A DNA stretch of 64,000 nucleotides. It comes from Amphirosellinia nigrospora. Lineage: Eukaryota > Ascomycota > Sordariomycetes > Xylariales > Xylariaceae. Below, one piece after another: positions 45,792 to 57,762 of this stretch (the first letter of the stretch is position 1; the number at the start of each line of letters is the position of its first letter). Under the pieces are notes generated by a model. That model saw only the letters and a list, made by a program, of their open reading frames with translations. It searched no databases and was not told where the DNA came from. The DNA is taken from NCBI GenBank assembly GCA_004123355.1, contig SCHM01000002.1, positions 9,955,569-10,019,568 of the forward strand, given 5' to 3'. The translations under genes were made by a program, and so were the position numbers.

Positions 45792-46242
45792 ATGGCGTCC
45801 CCGACGAAGACACGCAGCGATTATGAAGATCAAGTGCGGTCGTGGGGGTTCGCGCACGTTTTTACCTGGACAGATGGCCCGTACGTCACACGCATCTAAC
45901 CCCGCTGGGTTTGACATGGCAACGAAGGTAAAGAGAGAGAAAAAGAAACGAGGCTTGCTGACCGCTTGTGACTACGCAGCAATGCATACTACAGCCCGCA
46001 TAGGTACAGCTTCCTTCGGAGCAAAATTCACGGAGAACACATGCTTATTATCATTCAACCACAGCCACAATGGTCTGACCACTCATTTGATTGTCGATGG
46101 CCAACTCACCATCACCTACCCCAAGGACGCCAGCCCAAGCAAGACAACCTACTCGGCCGGCGATCGCGTTGATGTCGATGCCCGCCATGTTCACGAGGTC
46201 TGGATTGGGCCGCAAGGGTGCACCATGGTCATAGGCGAATAA
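45792..46242 (+). CDS. Small single-domain cupin
   Basis: Cupin-fold protein of 96 residues, of the small cytosolic type seen across fungi; substrate unknown. Exons 45792-45880 (MASPTKTRSDYEDQVRSWGF... to TDGP), a 24-nt exon 45980-46003 (NAYYSPH) and 46065-46242. Joined, the first cupin motif reads PHSHNGLTTHLIVDGQLTITYP, giving two His as likely metal ligands and Gln where many have Glu. The second motif includes AGDRVDVDARHVHEVWIGPQG with a further His. The exon sum is 291 nt with no break. A longer frame reading through the introns from 45763 exists but destroys the first cupin motif, so it is rejected. Confidence 0.88.
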
Positions 46243-49112
46243 GACGGGAGACACCATTGTTGTGTAGAATCTCAATACTCTAGGTCAATCCGACAATACT
46301 ACAATTACCACTCATTACACTTTCTAGGATCAATCCTAAGCGCCTAAAGATTCAACGTCATAATCTCACCATGGAAGGAAGTGTCATCATAAGCCACAGC
46401 GGTTATCAAGACGGACATTCTGGCACTAGCGTTCTTTCTCGGCGAAACTAACCACGAGTTTGTTTCCAATCCTCAAGAAAGAAAAAATCTCTAGCACCGC
46501 ACCGCACAGAGTGTAGTAAGAGCCGAATTATTAGGAGCCGCAAGTGTGCATTACCGAGAACATTGACAACTAAGCTCCGTAAACCGGGCCTGTATGGGTC
46601 CTGCCAAGACTCAACCAACCCGCCGACGCTTCGCCTACTGGTCCTGGTATCACGGCCTCTTGGGCGCACTACCATGGTACGTTAGTTTATCAATGTCGCA
46701 GGCAAAGAGGATGGGGAACTAGTGAGGCTTTCACCAATTTCTCAATATCCTATACTATGTAGATTAAGGCCGTGCTAAGCCACTGCAGCTAATGACGGTT
46801 GGGGGAGTTGGTGCATACATGTGGGGTATCCCACGAAATACAGAGCGCTATCGAGTACTGCAGTGTTAGTCCTCAAGCAGGATTTGGATACTTCAGAATC
46901 ATATCAAGCATACTACCTCAGCCTACTTGGTATACGGTCTGAGCATAAGAGGGGCAGGGATTTGACAACACCAAGTCACTTTCCACAACTCCGTGAGGTC
47001 GAAAAGCTACCATCTCCGTAATCGATTTTTGAGAAGAGGCCCCTAGTTACTCTACGTCGTGTTCGATGCCAAACTGTATGCCATTGATAGGTCCACGTTT
47101 GTCCTCCCGGGGCCGGCATGAGTAAGACACCATACTAACTTTAACTATGTAAATAAGTTGTTCGTACAACGCGCCTCATAACTAAGCGTTGAGAATTGTC
47201 ATGCTGATAACGTGTGGGGTATAATAACGAGGATTCGACATTCGTAGCGAATGCAGTTCGTCTAAACGTAAAGGGCGCCTCCGCGGCCACCGACTCGTAG
47301 GCTACGAGGATGGATATAGCATTGTACGCAAAGCAGCGAGCTTTAAGTTCGTAAACAGTAAGTTAAAGGCGTCTTTTGCGCTATTGCATAAGCGCTGACC
47401 AGCATACTACCTACCTAGTCTTTGGAACAAGAATCGGTTTCTTTGGGTACTCGAACGCAAGGGCCTTAGCGGTTACGCCCTTCGTACGTTCGGAATAACA
47501 TCGCATTTAGCTGCATCCGCACCATTGGATAACTGAGAGCAGATAATACGGTATCAACCGTGCCGTAACCCTTATTCATCAACCGCAAAGTGGGAAGGTT
47601 TCGAATCGTAGGCTTAGAGGCGCACTAGGTGCCGCCTTCCGCAGAGAGATAACTGGCAGTTTAGATTTCCCAGGCCTTCTTGTTGCATTAAAGCTGGACG
47701 CGATGCCTCTTACCATCCAATTCTCCGGCCGCGCGCGAGCCTGAGCCACCGAATCAGCCAACGTCTACGCGCTGTACCCCCCCGACCTAACCGGCATCCC
47801 GGCGATAGAGTGTCTATATCGAAGGCAACGTGCGATTTCGGACATGTTGATACCTCAAGGCTTGAGCTAAAACTGTTAGGCAGCAAGGATTAGCTTATTG
47901 ACCTGGAGGGACTTCCGTAGAGAGGCCCGACTAGCCTGACCACAGAAGACATTCCCATGTCCTAATTCTTATTGAATTCGTCAGCACTGTATTTTCCGAA
48001 GATAGAGCTATCCCTCTAAATCAACTACGATTTAAATATTCATAATAGCAGGTCGTAGCAATGCATTGCTGGAACCCCATCATGAAAGTAGCAATGCAAA
48101 AGCGAAACGCGGAAGGGGTTATATTTACCGAACTATCACAGCACGTAGATTGACAAACGATCTTCGCTACTCAGATTTTGTGCAGGGCGGTGATATTATG
48201 GTTTGCGTGTAAATATATCTGAAGATTCTGCCATTAGCAGGACGTTGTGGGTATAAATGATATGCGATATCCTAGATGAAGCCGAGGAGGTAGCTAAAGA
48301 GACTATGAATCAGGACTGGGATATGTCAATAGAACTAGCTTCAAGTTTGCATTACGATCGAGTTTAAGGTACCTGAGTAATCACAAGTCCCGTTCGTCCT
48401 TAAATAATCATTTAGGTGTTACTAACTTCAAGATTTGCCATTGGTGAAACATATCAGCTTAGGCAGCGAGTTGGGATGCCGCAAGATAAGAACTCAATCT
48501 TGTCGGATATTGGCCTCGGTCGGCTCTAAATCTATCCTCGTGGAGGCTGCCCGGTTATGTACACGAGTTGCTTTGTATGTGTGCTCATGCCTTTTGATAG
48601 AGATCAGTGGAATATCTAGTTTCATTGCGCAGAGTACTCTTTTAAACTTGTGTTAGTAATCAATTATGCCCTTGCTGTCATCTCCTGTCACGATCTTGTT
48701 GACATTGTCGAAGCGAGTAGGTGAGATCAGGAGCGGAAGTTCAAAGTTACCCTTCTCGGAAATATGTTAATAATATACTGTTCTGATGCTTACCGAAAGA
48801 AACTTGATGACGATGAGAGCAGAGTGTCTTGTACCTTGAAACCAATCCACTACGTCAACCGCCTTGGGGGTGAACGCGCCTCAGAAATAACAGCACCGCA
48901 AGGAACGTAGGGAGAAATAAACAGCAAGACCCGTCGGGAGGGGAACTCGTCCTTACTGCTGACCTCCCTTGAGACATTGGTAGCTGGGGCGGGTACTATG
49001 TTGCTTGTATATTACTGAAGTAAGGGATGCTGGGCTTCTCAAAATGCCGAGCTCTTCCCGTCCGCTGAACTTGTCTTTACCTACCTAGTTTAAAAACATC
49101 CCATCCTTGAAG
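46243..49112. other. 2.9-kb intergenic region, no gene seen
   Basis: No exon-like sequence on either strand. Open frames are under 80 codons and without recognisable motifs. The end of the region should hold the promoter of the gene at 49113. Confidence 0.5.
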
Positions 49113-49817
49113 ATGAATTATCAGTCCACTTCAGCGATTGATGACATTACCTCAGACTTACCTCAAACTCACCGCTTCCAGCTTCAGACCTATCCTATCC
49201 TCAGAAATGGCCCTCCTCGACGAAAAGAATCGCTCCCGGCCAGAGGCTCAACCGACTTGTCGCCTCCGTCTGACTATCATAGAAATGGACACGTAAACCA
49301 TGCCGCAGGGAATGGCGCGAAAGTATGGAAGTTATTGAAGAAGTTACTTGGTGTTCAATATCTATCTAACGTAAGATGTGCCTGCCTAGAACAAGTATCC
49401 ATCCCTTTCGTCAACTGATAACTTTAACTCCAGGTTGTCGCTTCGAATCCCAGCAGTCCCTCTCGGCCCCGGGATCCAGCCAGTCGCCGCGGCCTGCTTG
49501 GGAAATGGGTCTGGCCAGGTATTCCTGGCTCATGGATAAACAAGCCAAAACTAGACCAGTTACTGAAAGAGAAGTTTGGTCGCAACTACAAACTCGAAGT
49601 AAGACTCGCCACGCTTAAGAACTATAACGTCCCAGGTCTAATGATCTCAGTGTCGAGGCGATACATTCACGCTGTTCGCAGACGGAGAATTGACCCAAAC
49701 GGAATTCATGTGGTGTTGCTCTTGTACGCTGGACTTCTTCCCTATCTAGGTATCCTACTAATAAAGATCAAGGAACCGTCGCTTAGAGAGCCCATGGAGG
49801 GGTTAATGATACTATAA
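49113..49817 (+). CDS. Spliced orphan protein with C-terminal membrane segment
   Basis: I do not recognise this protein. An ATG at 49113 opens 86 codons ending in KVWKLLKKLLGVQYLSN at a GTAAGA donor (49371). A CTTTAACTCCAG acceptor at 49433 joins in phase to 128 open codons (49434-49817), with no stop until TAA 49815-49817. This gives 213 residues. The second exon reads LLGKWVWPGIPGSWINKP, then KLDQLLKEKFGRNYKLEVRL, NYNVPGLMISVSRRYIHAVRRRR and a hydrophobic segment (GIHVVLLLYAGLLPYLGILL) near the C-terminus. The basic stretch before it suggests a cytosol-facing N-terminus. Evidence is the exact phase match, the branch-point-like CTAAC/TTAAC sequence and the long open second exon. It stands alone in a gene-poor stretch and could be lineage-specific. 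Confidence 0.6.
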
Positions 49818-52800
49818 GGAGCATTCGCCGGAAGTCTAGCGGTGAAAAAAGCTCACTTCTAGTCTAAAGTTGCCTTAGCTATAGACTCAAATCTCATTTC
49901 ATATGACCGGGTGACATGGCGACTGCGTCTTATGAACTAAGTAGTAAATAGCTATGGATAGACTGTAATTCAGTTCTAGCATCTTAAACATGATTCCTAG
50001 TGCTCTTGGAGTAAGGTCACATGCAGCCAGAATCAACAACCAGCAACGCTACTCGTTAACATCGTGGCGGTTTAGGAAGGGCATCTCGTTCGAGTCGCAC
50101 GATATTGGAGATGACTAATATCGCCAATTTTTCGAAGTAATGACTTTACTAAGAGTTTTATTATCGTGTTGGTCGCTAGCTCATAGATGAATGGGAGGAA
50201 TAATTCATATACTCGTTTAGAACATATGAGCAGATACCGCGGTCGCTTTTGAAGACATCTCACCGGGTCTCATGCTAGCCGGGTTCTTGACCCGTGCTCA
50301 TACGGAAATTCTCTATATCGAGCAGTCAAGATTTCATAGTCCTCGCTCATCACGGCACAATGTCAGACGCGGAGGTCTATCCGCGGCGACAGGGGTTCTT
50401 TCAGCCGTCGCGGCTATTTGAATGAGGTCCGTGGAGTTGGTACAGTCGTCTCAAGTTGAATATAAGCAGGCCTCCGAAGTGTATGCATTAAAGAGAACTC
50501 TAATGGACGTCGAAGGTGGCCGCTGTCATCTAAGCCCACCCAACCGTAAGGAGGAGATGCCCTCAGCTATGCCAAGGCGACTGACGCGGCCATGGCACCT
50601 TTCTGGTTGGGGTTTACCGTATGCAAGTTCCTTCGGCTCTTCTCTTGGGAGACCGGTAATGAATCTTTTTAAGCCGGCCGATTGCTGGACAGTGTGAGGT
50701 CTGCTGCGAGTCTAAAGTTGGAAGTTTTCCGTGCCTGACTAGCCGCCTTGAATTGTATGATCTCCAGACCCACGCCATGACTATCTTTACAAGCTTAGTA
50801 CTAGTAATAGTTCAATAATTAAACCTTCATCTTTTGAGAGTTTAACATCCGTAGCTTTTCAGTGGCATCCCCGCATCCTACAATGCATCTTCTTGGATTG
50901 GGAAAATGCATGAAAGGTAGGCTACAGGCTGCAGACTGCAAGCTGGTCTGCTGCGCAGTATGTACGTGTTTGATGTATCCATCTACTGGACTGTTGACGG
51001 AATATGAAACAAATGCGGGCGACTTTCCTGCATCGGCTGCTGTCCCAGTGTAGAGAAGCGATATGCTCATTTGCTTGACCTCCCTGCAATAATCGGCAAT
51101 TGAAAGGCTTCTTCCCCAGCAGCGTTCATGGAGAGACTTGAAACAGGCGAGACTGGTTGACCGGAGCATTTGCTGCTTGGACTACCTGCCATCCTTGTTC
51201 TAGATCCCCTGCTCGTTGTCGTGAGTTGTTGGATTGCCTATTTACTCTCTAGTGTACCATGTTGACATGGGGCAGATCTGGCTTTAGAGTGTGTACTAAT
51301 CGATCCCCACATCAGTACCCATGTCTTTCCCAGCTTCCCAGCTACGGCAGCATTGCTCGGTGTGATGCAGAGCCATCGATGTAGGACGGCGGTATCCCGT
51401 GTTTGCTGCCAGGTTCAAGTTGATTGAGATGGTGGGGTTAGCTTCAGGGAACTGGGAGGGATTATGCGGTGATAATCAAGGCGCTTCTTGCATCGAGATC
51501 ACACAACCTATAAGTTCCCCACGTTATATTTAAAACCGTCAGTTGAGCTTCCTTTTCTACCTACAGCGACCACTAGTGACACCAGATTTCTTCGCAGTCG
51601 GTAACCGGGCGCAGGAACCGCTCCTACTGATCGTTCGCAAAACATGCTTTGCAGAATTTGTGCTGTATTGATTGGTCCGACACGATCTCAACTGATCGAA
51701 TCTGGCACAATGATTGACTGTGTGCATCTAGCAATGACCGCGGCGTAGTAGTTTCTTTTCTTGATTATCAAGGCGCTGAAGTATATCCCCATGAGCATCC
51801 TTCATGAGGAATGTGTCACAAGTCAAAAGCCAGTTGCATTTAGGATCGCATAATATTAATGAAGCCGAATTCATCAACGAGAACCACAAACAAGGGGACA
51901 TTGTCCATCATCTCTGTTCACGAGTACCTCTACCGGACGGGGCCACAACCGAACTGTCAATCCAGGGGTTATTCATTGGCTGACAAGAAAGCGCGATGCG
52001 TTAAGGATAGACAACACTTTGTAGTTGTAAAATAGGTGCCGATTCTTGGTTGAAAATGGCCGATGAGGCCTAAGAGACGTGTTGATGACGAGGCACCGAT
52101 CTACTGGATCTTGTTTGTGTGCAGGAGTAGATTAGTGTAGATACAGCACACATCCACTAATGGGCCCAGGTTTCGAGGAAATAGTGACGGTCGCAGGGAT
52201 GCCAGACGCACTTGTCAGCCGCTGACTTGTACCAATTAAAAGTGCCGATGCGCTTCTACTAGGTGTATACCTGTTGTCCTGCGGGCCCGGCTGCTATACT
52301 AAACGTCACACGGTAGTACAGCAATATCGCGAGCTCGCCTGTCGAGATCGCGATTTAGGATTTAGTGCGATGTAGCTGTCCGCCGTGCCCACTAAAGAAC
52401 CGCGAACTAGGAGGTACCTACACTATTCGATAACCGGCATACAGTAAATCCATTGCACCGATTCCAATTCAGGGGAACAGGTTTCTGCCGTCTCTTAGCG
52501 CCCCTCCGCATTGGCTACAGGCCATCTCCTCTGCTCCTCCATGTGCATCATACATGATACAACAACTGGAGCCTCCTTGCTCGCGTCGGCACTGGTGTCG
52601 GTCGTTCTCGTCAGCTCATCACCGCCGTCTCTCACCCTTCCTTTCTCTTGTTTCGTCGTGGTGCCTTTTTTATTTTTTCGGGTTTTTGTTGTCTGTATAT
52701 GTCTCACAATCGAAAACATCTAAACAAACACCTCTTGTCCATAGACGGGGCCACCGCAATTACTGTCTAACCCGGTGTCAGTACCTTAATACACAACAGC

Positions 52801-53374
52801 AGACCCTGTAACTACCCTGCCTTGCCTTGCCTACCTCTTACTTAACTGCTAGTCGTCCTCACTCGTTCTTTGCCTCTGCACTCGTCCTCTGTGCCTTCGA
52901 AGCTGCTTCCTGTGCTCCTCCCGCGCGTAATAAAGGCGTCAACATTGTCCTAATCCGCCTTTGACGTATGCGAGACATGGTTGGGCTCTCTGCACGTTGC
53001 AACTAACACACACACAACATACCAGCCCCGGCGTTTGCCGCAAACAGTCCAGCTCGCTGCTCCCAAGCGATACCGTGTGATCACCCCAACCTCTTAGAGC
53101 CTCGTCTTGCCTTGCTAGATACCTCGGGCTTATTACTTGTTGTATAGCTCGTGCTGCTTAACATCGAGCTTTAAGCCCTCCTGCGCTTGTTCCCGTGCCC
53201 CTGTTTCTGTTCCTTGCTCCTGAGCCCTTGCTGCTTGACCTCCTCATTTACGTGCCGTGTCAGTTATTACTCGCTGACATCCGCCCGGAGCTCTACGGCA
53301 TGGACCTCTTAATCTGAGTATAGCAATATACTTGCCGTCTTGTCGGCTGGAGCCAATGAGCCTCCGTCAACAAC
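49818..53374. other. 3.6-kb intergenic region, long 5' leader likely
   Basis: No supportable gene. The last 700 bases or so (52500-53374) are pyrimidine-rich and contain repeated TGCCTTGCC-like sequence, typical of the promoter and long leader of a regulated fungal gene. They precede the large gene at 53375. Short open frames here are interpreted as leader sequence. Confidence 0.5.
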
Positions 53375-56300
53375 ATGGGAAATACCGCCTCCGTCGAGGC
53401 TCCGAGGAAGGGCTCCAGGGCTACGCAAAAACTATCTAAACCTCGCACCGGGAATCCTGCAACAGCTGGCCTGTTGAGTCCAGGCAGCGTCGCTGATATA
53501 ATTCGCCGGGCCCCCTCCACCGCCGGGAGACGCTCCTCAGTGCCCTCCAATTCTACACCCATCCCTCACCACGCCATCCTGAGTCTGAAAATACTGCCTT
53601 GGATGATGATGTGGTAGTTTCCCATACAGATCCCGCCTTCGTTGGAGATTCTTCATCCCATCCATTGTTCCAACCAAGTTCTCAGGGTGCGTTGCTTTCG
53701 GGGAGTCAGAGTATCGGGGTTGTACCTAGCTCAAGCCGCGGCCGATGCATGAGTAGGGCGGATCTGACTTATACGGGAGTAGATGAAGGTTATAATCAAG
53801 CTCAACTAGGTCTCGCAGAGGTGCGTCGCTCCATACCAAGCACATGTCAATGCAGCTAATAACTCTAAAACAGGAACCTACCAAGGAATGTGTCACAATC
53901 CTCAATGAATTATGACTTATCCTTCTACGAAGCGCAGCGATTGTTAAGCCTCGCCGACCCACCCCTCTTTGGAGACCAGTCAGCAGTCCTGAGGGCCTAT
54001 TGCAAGGAGCACTATCAAGACGGCAAAGCTATACGCCCTCCTACCATCCATCTCACTCGGATGTCACTACGCTGCTTCCTCGAACTAACTCGGACACTTC
54101 GTTATATACGCCAATGCGTAGAAGATCATTCATGACGCCGGGGTTGGCAACGCGACCAGCTCCAGTAGATCTCAACGTGCCGCCGAGTATACAAACTAGA
54201 CAAAATCTGGATGAATCGCCGCGTTGTGGCTCACTCGAATCCACTGGAGTTGAGTTTCTCTCTATTCCACATATGTTTGAGCACAGTCTCATGCCCCGTG
54301 CGCATACGCCTTGCGAGACTGATTACAAGCAAACGGGTGCGTTCAAACACGGCACATTGAGGATAACAAATGGTAGTCCTGCGAGGACGCCTGCGCGAGA
54401 GACTGCTGTTGGCGGTCGGTCCGTCAACTGCTCGCCGACTCGTATGTTGCAAAGTGACTACTTCGACGCTGGAAGTCAGATTCAAGAAACACGAAATGCC
54501 GACGATCATAGCTCCGTTCCGCCCTGTATCACCACTACGTCACCAACCACCCTGGCGAATGGCCTGACCACCGTAGCAGATGAACATGAAGCCGCTATAA
54601 GCTTTCTACCTGAGCTTACGCTTACTATCAGCCCATTCTCCTTCGGCGAGGTTGAACAGGAATCGCTTGAATTGCAAATTACTAGTAAACACACGGCTAT
54701 CGAAGATCAATTATTTGAAGAAGGGTCACCTGAGTATGGGGCAGAGATTCTAGATGTGCGTCTTGATGATAACGCCAAGCCTCGCTCTTCTCCACCAACT
54801 ACATCCTCAGACGTGGTGAAACGGAAAGAAATAGATCGATCTGATAGCGGTATCGTGGCTAGTCCAACTTCGAGTGTTCCCCATAAATCTCTTTCCAAGG
54901 CAGACTCTGGCTACAGCTCTAGCGTCTCTATTCGCACGCTATCCTCGAAACGCAACGAGCAGCAGGATGTTGAGGGTTTGCACACCTTTGAGGCGGGTTC
55001 CCCAAAGCTTCAGCTTCCCAATCTGCAAAACTATTAAGCAATATCTCCACGCGACCGTGTTCGGCTACCGTTGCTCCAGAACTGCAACCTCAAACGCCTT
55101 CATCTGATAGCCGGCCACCTTTGGTTCCCGAGAAAGACCACATTAGGACAACAAAACTAAGTGCTCTACCCGGTGATTTCCAGAATAAAACCGGTTCGCT
55201 GTCAAATAGAATCTCCCCAGCCGAGATTTCTAAGCCTGCTCTTCATTCTGCTCTTCGCCCAGACAATCATTCTACGCCAGCGTCAACTCTCACCATCAGT
55301 AACGTGCGGAAGCCGGGAAAACTCCAACGGCTCTTAAGCAGTGCCCGTGCACCGTTAACGGTCCATATCACACACGTCGAAGACCGAGACGCTAGTATAC
55401 CCCTGTACCTCGAGCAGTGCAAGAAAAACTCCATGAACACGCTAAACTACCACCTGATGCCGAAAGCTCTCTTGAAGCTATAGGTGTTCAGGAAAGTAAT
55501 CCTAAAATCACAGCAGTGAGCAAAACGTCTACTGCTCATGAGCATGATCCGGCTATACGAGCGCCCCGGGAATATGGCTCCAGTGCGCGAGCAGGCCGAG
55601 ATAAAGCTCGTAGTTTCAAGTCGAGTCTCAATCTTCACTCACTAGGCTCTACGATAACTCGTGCGGCATCATCCGTCATGAAGAACCCTATGCTTAGGAT
55701 GCCGACACTCGCAAGAACAAAGACAAATGACACGGAACATGCTGATGAGATTTCGGAGTGGCAACCAAGAGCTCTGGGAAGCATGGATACCATCCCACTT
55801 GCCGCCACAGGTGGGAGAGAGCAGTATGGCGGACTGGCCGTGACGGGAGGTCGATCAAACTCCCTATCAGCTTTCATAGGCAACAGCAATCCAAAAATAC
55901 ACGACGAAGCTCGACGTAGTAGCCTCGCAAGTCAGAGCGAATACCACGCCAATTCTTTCCTAAGACCCTCATATCCAGGCCAATATTTACCATCTAGGAC
56001 TCCGCCACCTATAAGTATGAAAACGCGAAATATCGGCCCACTTCGAGTCCCACCGCCAATTCGCCCACGTTCAACGCCTCCTGTTAAACCAGAACAGCCT
56101 ATGCTATCGCGCAAGTCCAGTCGAGAAGGCATCCACAGTTACCCTCCTTACCATTATCCAACGAGCTCCAGCCATGCTGGTGTATCCGGGCGATCAGGCC
56201 AAGAAAACCTGTACACTTTCACCGGGGCGCAAATCCAAGCATTCTTAGACCAGCACTCACAGATGTCTGGTATCACTGTCGCACCCCCTTCGAGCGTCCA

Positions 56301-56793
56301 GTCTCCTGTAGGTGAATACTGGGCCCCAAGCGGTATTCCTAATCAGGCGCATAGCGCGGCGCCCTCCCGGGAGACATCATTTGATCATAGTAGACGCAAT
56401 TCTATGACTAGCCAGAATAGCCAGCGAAGCACTCTCAGTAATAGGCAACCCTGGCCTCAATATCCGCCTTACGATACGCCCACCCTCAGACATCGATCGA
56501 GTTACGATGGACATACATTTCAGACACGTCCCAGCCACGGGCAAGATAATCGGCCATACCCGTCACAGGCTCACGGTAATGGGCAGATGTATGTGAATAA
56601 TACCTTGAACAATCAACCCACGCTCCATCAGCCTAGCCATTATCAACAACATCCTCGATATCCCTCTCGTGGACATCTCCGGCATCATAGTCTCGATCAA
56701 TATGGATCCCCTGTCCCATACCGCGTACTCCACAGCTACAACTCTCCAGCCTACCGAGGGTGCCAATCTGGTCGGGCTGAGTTCGTTGAGTGA
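53375..56793 (+). CDS. Large, mostly disordered fungal protein with N-myristoylation start, frame-broken
   Basis: Conserved ascomycete hypothetical; no enzymatic domain seen. It begins MGNTASVEAPRKGSRATQKL, with Gly2 and Ser6 matching the N-myristoyl transferase pattern and a basic patch behind it, so membrane attachment is likely. Ser/Pro-rich sequence follows, then an exon after an intron at about 53821-53873 with NYDLSFYEAQRLLSLAD, PRTNSDTSLYTPMRRRSFMTPG, long acidic and Ser-rich linkers, RAASSVMKNPMLRMPTLARTKT and a Tyr/His/Pro/Gln-rich C-terminus. One-base losses are inferred near 53560, 53990, 55035 (T run) and 55410 (GG). The phase across the intron is also not clean, so the exact exon structure is unresolved. 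The stop at 56793 may be false, since open sequence with Ser-rich character continues in another frame to about 56860. Membrane-tethered scaffold is a guess. Confidence 0.65.
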
Positions 56794-57664
56794 GAATGGA
56801 AACTCACCGCCCACTGCAATCTTCATCAAGCGCTGCATCTACGTCGAATGTCTCGATTTTCTTTTGTATTCTGTTTTACGGGCCGAGCTTTGGTCCAGAT
56901 TTATATTACGTCTGGGATGGCAAACCACCACTATCGGCGCCAGGTAACAATCATGACCAGGGATTTTATACCAGGAAGATACTACGCATTAGAGAATATC
57001 ATGGAAGCGGATTCCTCCACAAACGGATCTGATACCCAACACATCGCCTTAGTAACAAATTAACAACGAGCGAGCATGGCGATCTTATGTATCTACCACG
57101 ATCTTATGTATATACGATTACAATGAACATACCAAATATAATCAACTGCACTCGTCATTCATTCCACCAACTTGTGTCTGCGTTCGTGTCACAACTCATA
57201 TTACTAACATGTTAAGGCCCTTACCCGCCGCCGAGTAGTATATTCTTCGTGATGTGATCGCCTAGATTAATGGTCTCTCTTCGAAGCAGCGAACGGGCCC
57301 GATTTAATCATATATATCGCTAACTCTTATCTTAGCATCTATACTTTAGCTTTATACCCTCGACGCGGTAGGTTTCCCATGCCTCTAAGCCTAGGTAAGC
57401 CTCTGAGTGGAATCCAGAACAAGAGATTTAGTATTTATATTAAAATGAGTTTTTCGGCATGTTGTTATGGATTGATACTCAGCCTGTGTAGGACAATATC
57501 TCAATGTCTCAACTTCTTGGCCCACTGATACTCCACACAAACAGGAGCCAGAGACCCGTTTAGCACGCCCCACATCACAGAGAAGGAATTCGTATGACAC
57601 ACATCAAATTTGCTTGAGTGCCGATAACGAGCCGAAAAATCAAGCATCGATTTTCACAATCAAT
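56794..57664. other. Intergenic, 3' region
   Basis: The 3' region of the large gene. It includes repeats of a CGATCTTATGTAT-like phrase near 57080-57115 (two close copies). No gene seen. Confidence 0.5.
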
Positions 57665-57762
57665 GGCAAGATGGCCGAGTTGGTTATGGCGTGAGGTTAA
57701 GGTCACCTTAGCACAGTTTCCTCATGGAGCAATCCGCGTGGGTTCAAGTCCCACTCTTGTCA
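57665..57762 (+). tRNA. tRNA-Leu(AAG) with 16-nt intron
   Basis: Folds as a class II tRNA. The acceptor GGCAAGA pairs with TCTTGTC (one G-T) and is followed by discriminator A, the Leu identity base. The D arm is GCC/GGC. The anticodon stem TGAGG/CCTCA is perfect. The mature loop TT-AAG-G-T gives anticodon AAG. A long variable arm and a T arm GTGGG-TTCAAGT-CCCAC follow. The intron lies after position 37 (about 57703-57718). Its CCTTA can pair with TAAGG of the anticodon loop, as usual for tRNA introns. T-rich sequence downstream suits Pol III termination. Confidence 0.93.

Noticed and set aside
45763-46242. 159-codon unspliced reading of the cupin gene
   Set aside because: It reads through two introns and replaces the first cupin histidine motif; the spliced 96-residue model fits the family.
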